A stretch of DNA of 48,914 nt from Trebouxia sp. TZW2008 (Eukaryota > Chlorophyta > Trebouxiophyceae > Trebouxiales > Trebouxiaceae), in the NCBI GenBank assembly GCA_002118135.1, contig BDIU01000296.1, positions 1-48,914 of the forward strand, written 5' to 3'. A model generated the notes under the pieces. It ran no database searches and was not told the origin of the DNA. It worked only from the letters and a program-made list of their open reading frames with translations. A program made the position numbers and the translations under genes. This document shows positions 44,901 to 48,914 of the stretch, one piece after another; positions within the stretch are counted from its first letter, which is position 1, and each line of letters opens with the position of its first letter.

Positions 44901-46752
44901 TCTTCATGTTGATGGAGTGTGCATTTGAAGTGATACAGCACCCTGGCTGCTGACGCACAGGAATATGCAGCATCTGACATCTGCGCCAGTGTAACCAGAG
45001 GCCTCACACAATGAGGTCAATCCAATGCTAACGGTGAAGACTAACTCCACATGCCGGCACGGGTCACAGGTGCATGCAGGCCAAATCCAATCTTGCCAGG
45101 CCTGATTTGTGTTGATCGCCACACAGTTTACAATGATGAAGCCAAACATATTGCTGACAACAGAGACAATTGAATTCAAGGTGTTGCGGCAGACTCACCT
45201 TGAAGTCATCATCAAAGCCTTCAATCTGGGAAGCAATCTCCTGGGATGTGGGGCGGCTGCTGGCCGTGGCCTCTTGGGCTTCCCTAGCAGGCGTTGGCAC
45301 CCTCGCCTGCATCACCAGAAGCGTTTGGATCATCAGCATTACAAAAGGCACAGAAAAGTTGCAGGCCCCAACAATGCGGAGCGAGCATGCATGGTTGTAA
45401 GGACAGTGGCCTCTTGGGCTTCCCTAGCAGCAGTAGGCACCCTTGCCTGCATCATCAGAAGCATTTGGGCCATCAGCATTTGCAAAAGCAAAGAAAAGTT
45501 GCAGGCCCCAACAGTGCAGAGCATGCATTGTTGCAAAGCCTGTGGCCTCTTCGGCTTCCCTGGCAGGCGCTGACACCCTTGCCTGCATCATCAGCATTGA
45601 CATGACGCTCACATGCACAGCTGCTCGTCATGAGCTTGTGAGCTGAAGCATCCAGCCAGGCTCAAAAGTAACCATGATGAAAATCACACATTCCAACAGA
45701 TGTGCTAGGTGTGTGGCCCAAGTCCTATCTCGCCGGGCAGGCTTGTTCTGAGTGTCTCTTGAGAGACATCTAATATTTCAGTTTTTGACTTAGCCCCTGC
45801 TTGAATCAGCGTGTCAGGCTTGCAAAAGGTGTGCAGTGTGTCTCATGCTCATTCAAGAGCAAAGCTACTTCAACACACGATGTGAGACACAGTACGATAT
45901 AGTGCCAAGGTGACTTTCTCTGTGCATTCCAGTAAAGGTCTGCTACTGCAGGCATAGGCTCATACATCATGACAAAATAGGCATCCCATGCATACAACAT
46001 CTGGATCTTTATTGCACTGCTTGTATCAATGTGGCATGCGGAAAAATGTTGGCATTGGCATGACAACATCAATGGCATGGCAGCATGAAGTCAACAAGGA
46101 GATTAAGTACAGAGTCTATGCAAAACAGCACATGAAGGTCCCGCTGCATGTCAGTTGCATCATGGCAAGCCAATGTTGTCACTGCAGACAGCATGACTGA
46201 TTGCTGTTTGCATTTCTGTACTACCTGAATGAGGGCTGCAGCACTGCTTGGATCCAAGCTCGCAGTGCCTGATGTCTCAGCTACAGCTGTTGCGGTGTCA
46301 TAGATCTGCACTGTATTTTCTCCCGCTGTATCTGCATCTAGTGCTGCACTGGTGGACGCAGCTGCTTCCTCAGGTGGAGTGCTGTCAGTTGCAGGCTGCT
46401 CTGACGTGCTTGCAGGAGCATCAGGCGGGATGAGTCCCTCAGCCAACACCTCTTCAGGCAATTTGCTGTCGGCAGCACCTGTGGCACCAGCCTCTGCAGT
46501 CGCAGCTGTTGCTTCTTCGGTATTTTCAGATGCAGGAACGTCTGGCTCCCCTACTGGCTGTGCATCTGATGGTGCGGCCTCCGGTGCAGGCTGAACCTGA
46601 TGCAACAGCACAGAGTCAGACTGATTAGCCTTAACAATCTAGCACTGGGAGGCTCAGCGAACGTGCGTGCTGAAATACATGGCTCTTGCCTGTTCTGCGC
46701 TGCCATCTGTGAGCGGGTCTTCTGTAGTTGACGCAGCAGGCTCGTCTAACAT
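38902..46752 (-). CDS. CFAP184: Axonemal coiled-coil protein, CCDC96/CFAP184-like
   Basis: Ten exons, in transcription order, are 46690-46752, 46225-46596, 45199-45306, 44495-44656, 42686-42850, 41876-42115, 41566-41700, 40877-41089, 39663-39794 and 38902-39141. They give 609 residues and every intron is phase 0. Residues 1-180 are Ala/Glu/Pro/Thr-rich and probably disordered. Long coiled coils follow from about 200 to 530. The conserved CCDC96/CCDC113 (DUF4201) core spans exons 6-8: 'LKKSEELRSTFRHFL', 'LHLIDFEQLKIENQSLNEKI', 'EERNEELAKLKKK' and 'ILTHVKEKLQFAHKEKQAM'. The tail is Ser/Arg-rich. Family members form a complex in motile cilia that links doublet-microtubule structures, so the organism likely has, or recently had, flagellate cells. 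CCDC113/CFAP263 is the alternative paralog. Introns 1 and 7 have GC donors. Five exons have partial copies beside them. Confidence 0.88.
40290..40720 (-). repeat. Array of three copies of CFAP184-like exon 8 (3' part)
   Basis: Segments at about 40630-40730 ('LQDAGGHMVNQALL'), 40460-40570 (decayed) and 40290-40400 ('KLRDAASHETQSGPAG') repeat the exon 8 end 'KLRDAGSHVTNQALLADLE' and its donor side. All lie downstream of exon 8, at a spacing of about 165-180 bp. Confidence 0.85.
41163..41232 (-). repeat. Copy of CFAP184-like exon 8 (5' part)
   Basis: It reads 'MTHGEKLQFAHKEKQAM' against the exon 8 start 'LTHVKEKLQFAHKEKQAM'. It lies upstream of exon 8. Confidence 0.9.
42170..42277 (-). repeat. 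Near-intact copy of CFAP184-like exon 6 (5' part)
   Basis: After CCTGCATAG-side acceptor sequence (AG ending at 42278) it reads 'ANLEEKLKKSEELRSTFRHF' and then 'LAEVAKATESSK', nearly identical to exon 6. The frame stays open from this copy through the spacer into exon 6. It lies upstream of exon 6. Confidence 0.93.
42985..43400 (-). repeat. Array of three copies of CFAP184-like exon 5 (5' edge)
   Basis: Segments near 42958-43022, 43150-43215 and 43335-43400 repeat the acceptor and 'YLEARNKGR' start of exon 5 (for example 'YLEACNKGRVVIAPCRES'). The spacing is about 190 bp. All lie upstream of exon 5, in intron 4. Confidence 0.88.
44000..44360 (-). repeat. Copies of CFAP184-like exon 4 (3' part)
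   Basis: Segments near 44326-44360 and 44151-44220 ('MLAEGIASLQSKFDHVS'), plus a shorter one near 44000-44035, repeat the exon 4 end 'MLAERNASLQNKVHQVS' including the donor. All lie downstream of exon 4. Confidence 0.85.
44775..44822 (-). repeat. Copy of CFAP184-like exon 4 (5' edge)
   Basis: It reads 'VPESGVLNLTSVPH' after CTCAG against the exon 4 start 'VPESDVLNLSSVPEE'. It lies upstream of exon 4. Confidence 0.9.
45270..45605 (-). repeat. Three tandem units covering the CFAP184-like exon 3 start
   Basis: Units beginning near 45270, 45409 and 45545 share CCTCTTGGGCTTCCCTAGCA, the 'ARVPTPAREAQEA' coding segment, its acceptor and about 100 bp of intron. The period is about 137 bp. The lowest-coordinate unit is the real exon 3; the two others lie upstream of it in transcription sense. 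Confidence 0.92.
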
Positions 46753-46880
46753 CGAGGCCTAGCTTCGGAGGCAAGCAGGCTTTCGCCAAGGTCACTATGG
46801 CTTGAACGCAAGGAAAATGGGCGTAGTATCAGAATACAGACCACAACTCGACATACTAATCGCGTACGCTACCAGGCTGT
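46753..46880. promoter_or_regulatory. Compact bidirectional promoter
   Basis: Only 128 bases separate the divergent start codons of the CFAP184-like gene and the unrecognised gene at 46881, so the two 5' ends must share or overlap their promoters. No specific motif is identified. Confidence 0.5.
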
Positions 46881-47648
46881 ATGGCAGTGCGTCCTCCAGA
46901 AGAGAACAGCATCATTGCCCTTTCTGAGATGTGAGCGTTACGGCGAGGCGTTATGGCCATATCTGGGAGAAATCGAAGCCCGATGGTGCACGCATGTCGT
47001 GAGCCGCAGCGATGAGCTTCACCCACATAGTCAAGCCGGAAAGGGTGACGCAACGACGGCGGGGTTGTGGATGGAGTTTTGCTTCAGTCGCCAGCAGACA
47101 CAGCTTGTAAATTTGCCCTTTTGCCTTGTCCAGAACAAACTCACGTGAGTATCTGGACGGCTTGCAACAGAGTCCAGTTTTTCGAGATGACAGGTTGTCA
47201 GATGACTTGTAGCTGCGTGCGCAACGCAATTTGCTGGTGCTGTGCAGGTGATTTTGCCTGCAGCCAACAGAACAGGCGACTGTGGACCGAAAAAATGCTC
47301 TCTTGGGCTGAGACTTTCTGGGATTGGTACTCTTCTCTGTTCAAACCTGAGCATGAAAGTCAGCTGATGCTTGCACCCGCTGCCACCCAGCATTCAACCT
47401 CTACCTCTTCTTCCAATCACCAACAGCAACAGACGCAGCAGCAATCAGCTGTTACACCAAAACCTGTATGCATGCCTGATATGCAAAGCTCAACAACCAG
47501 GACCATCTGCAGCGTCATTTCGTCGTCTCAGTGGCTGCCTGATACCTCTCATGATCAAGATGCACGGGAAGCCGCAGACTCAGTTGATGTAGAGCGCGCT
47601 GAGCGAGCAGCTTTTGAAAGCTTTATACAAGGATACAGCTTGCTATGA
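46881..47648 (+). CDS. Unrecognised three-exon gene
   Basis: Exons 46881-46930, 47031-47144 and 47264-47648 join through GT-AG introns in consistent phase to a 182-residue protein. The opening 'MAVRPPEENSIIALSEI' is followed by 'LWMEFCFSRQQTQLVNLPF' and an aromatic helix-like segment 'MLSWAETFWDWYSSLF'. A Gln/Ser/Thr-rich low-complexity linker and an acidic C-terminal segment ('VDVERAERAAFESFIQGY') complete it. There is no signal peptide or membrane segment. I do not recognise the family. The divergent placement against the ciliary gene may reflect only a shared promoter. The exon 1-2 junction is the least certain part. Confidence 0.5.
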
Positions 47649-48914
47649 AGTCTGTGTGGTTTTGACGTTTTATACAGTTTGACAGAAGCACAAGGACGCA
47701 GCTTCAGATTGCCAAGAAAGTTGCAGATCTGTTTTGGCATCTCGCATCTCAGGCACAAGCTAGGTCACTTCTTGATTGGCATGGCCAAACATACCAAGGA
47801 TCATCTCAGCGCTGCCGCTAATGCGCTGTCAAATGTGTTCAATATGACAAAGACAATGTTTTTGATATGATCACGTGCTACTTCTGCGCTGTCTTGCACA
47901 TTGACGTGTAATTGACGTACACCAGGACACAGTTGATCACTGGAGGAATGGTCACATTTACCTTTATCGGTGTGGGCTTCAAGAAGTGGTTGCAAGTAGG
48001 GCTGGCATCTGCGCTTTGTCTGGTTTTACGCAGCCGCAGAAATACAGCGTATAATGCGCCGTACATGAGGCCATTTTGGCTGTATTTGACCCCTTCTACG
48101 GCTTTAATGAGTAGACAAAAGCGTATATTACGGCGTATTATACTGCGTATATACGCATCTGATACTGGAAAATGTTGTATATGCCAGCCCTAGTTGCAAG
48201 CTTGTCACCTCCAGTACACTCATAGGTGTGCATGCCATCCTCCTTATTTGCACTTGGCCATGCAGTGACGTTACTGAGTTGAAATACTGAATGTTCAAGG
48301 GCAGCCTGATCCCAATTCAGACAATTCCGCCAGCCTGATCTCAGCGTCAATAGCCAAAAAACAGGCTTGCACAAGGAAGGCTCAGAGGGAGCTTGCCAGC
48401 TCAGGCATGCATTGACCATTGAGCCCATCTGCACAGGATACACAAACTGCCATCCATCCTAGGATGCCCTTGCAGATGTGCAGTCACTAGCAAAGTTTTG
48501 ACTGGGCGTTTACAGCTCACTGCTGTGATACAGGTATTTGTTGGCGCATGTGCCTCATCACATTGATAATCAAGCAGACCTTGTCTGTTGGCCAAATGAT
48601 GTGTAGTCTGCTCTCTCCTGGTGTCTGTCTGGTGTGCAGTGCCCACAGGAAGGCCAAGGTACAGCTCTGAAACAACTCTTGCACTGGTCACTGCACCTCG
48701 GTTGACCTGCGAATTCTGCGTCGCACTCTCTTGATCGGCTATCGCAGAGCCCTTTTGAACTTTCACAGCGTACATTGCACAAATCGAAATGACCTTTCGA
48801 CAGGAGCTTGCTTCATGGTGGTCGCCTGGACATTTGCCCACAGCAGAGGTGCCCAGGGAACGTGGCAGAATTATTTTGGGTCGACCTGAATTAATTATGC
48901 AATTTGCAGAACCC
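47649..48914. other. Right-end region, no firm gene
   Basis: No gene is firmly supported. A minus-strand frame beginning near 48780 ('MYAVKVQKGSAIADQE') is mildly protein-like and could be the 5' exon of a gene, but no partner is clear. Positions 48040-48165 hold an imperfect foldback (separate entry). Confidence 0.35.
48041..48147. repeat. Imperfect foldback with CGTATA-rich arms
   Basis: GCGTATAATGCGCCGTA at 48047-48063 is an imperfect inverted match to TACGGCGTATTATACTGC at 48129-48146. An inner pair AAATACAGC / GGCTGTATTT (near 48040 and 48078) is also inverted. The right side adds further CGTATATACGC. This could be a decayed miniature inverted-repeat element or a hairpin-forming noncoding sequence. 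Confidence 0.45.

Noticed and set aside
40290..45605. CRISPR-like or satellite arrays
   Set aside because: The repeats are exon edges of the host gene with variable spacing and decay. No short palindromic repeat with unique spacers is present, and the sequence is eukaryotic.

Overview
The window reads as nuclear DNA of a eukaryote, most likely a green alga (Chlorophyta, perhaps a trebouxiophyte). Genes are rich in spliceosomal introns, AATAAA signals follow some genes, and a Ty3/gypsy chromovirus remnant is present. The gene set includes a plant-type mitochondrial calcium uniporter, a eukaryotic cytosolic glutaminyl-tRNA synthetase, a plant-type methylthioadenosine nucleosidase and a ciliary coiled-coil protein. 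The taxon is inference; no rRNA or organelle gene is present to settle it.

Layout. 628-4827: a decayed, internally deleted chromovirus on the minus strand, with recognisable terminal repeats, primer site and polypurine tract. 6823-10003 (+): a cobalt-type nitrile hydratase in which the beta and alpha subunits are fused through a histidine-rich linker, in seven exons. 10443-12130 (+): mitochondrial calcium uniporter. 12829-20841 (-): glutaminyl-tRNA synthetase, 18 exons, 833 residues. 21226-22578 (+): intronless CAP10/GT90 glycosyltransferase. 23463-33202 (-): membrane-anchored gamma-glutamyltransferase, 13 exons, 698 residues. 34258-37219 (+): MTA/SAH nucleosidase, six exons. 37717-38272 (+): small YdcZ-type DMT membrane protein. 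38902-46752 (-): CCDC96/CFAP184-like axonemal coiled-coil protein, ten exons. 46881-47648 (+): unrecognised three-exon gene. The genes do not form a pathway; they are ordinary eukaryotic neighbours in convergent and divergent pairs.

The most striking structure is inside the introns of three unrelated neighbours (gamma-glutamyltransferase, MTA nucleosidase, CFAP184-like). Many functional exons are flanked by decayed partial copies of themselves under one rule: copies of the 5' part of an exon, with its splice acceptor, lie upstream of it, and copies of the 3' part, with its donor, lie downstream. This is what repeated tandem duplication with breakpoints inside exons would leave when selection keeps one intact exon. 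It lengthens introns and fills them with decoy splice sites. Two other notable points are the nitrile hydratase fusion and a high share of GC-AG introns (7 of about 56 modelled).

All exon models were built by eye from reading frame, splice dinucleotides, phase and family conservation. No alignment, transcript or database search was available.
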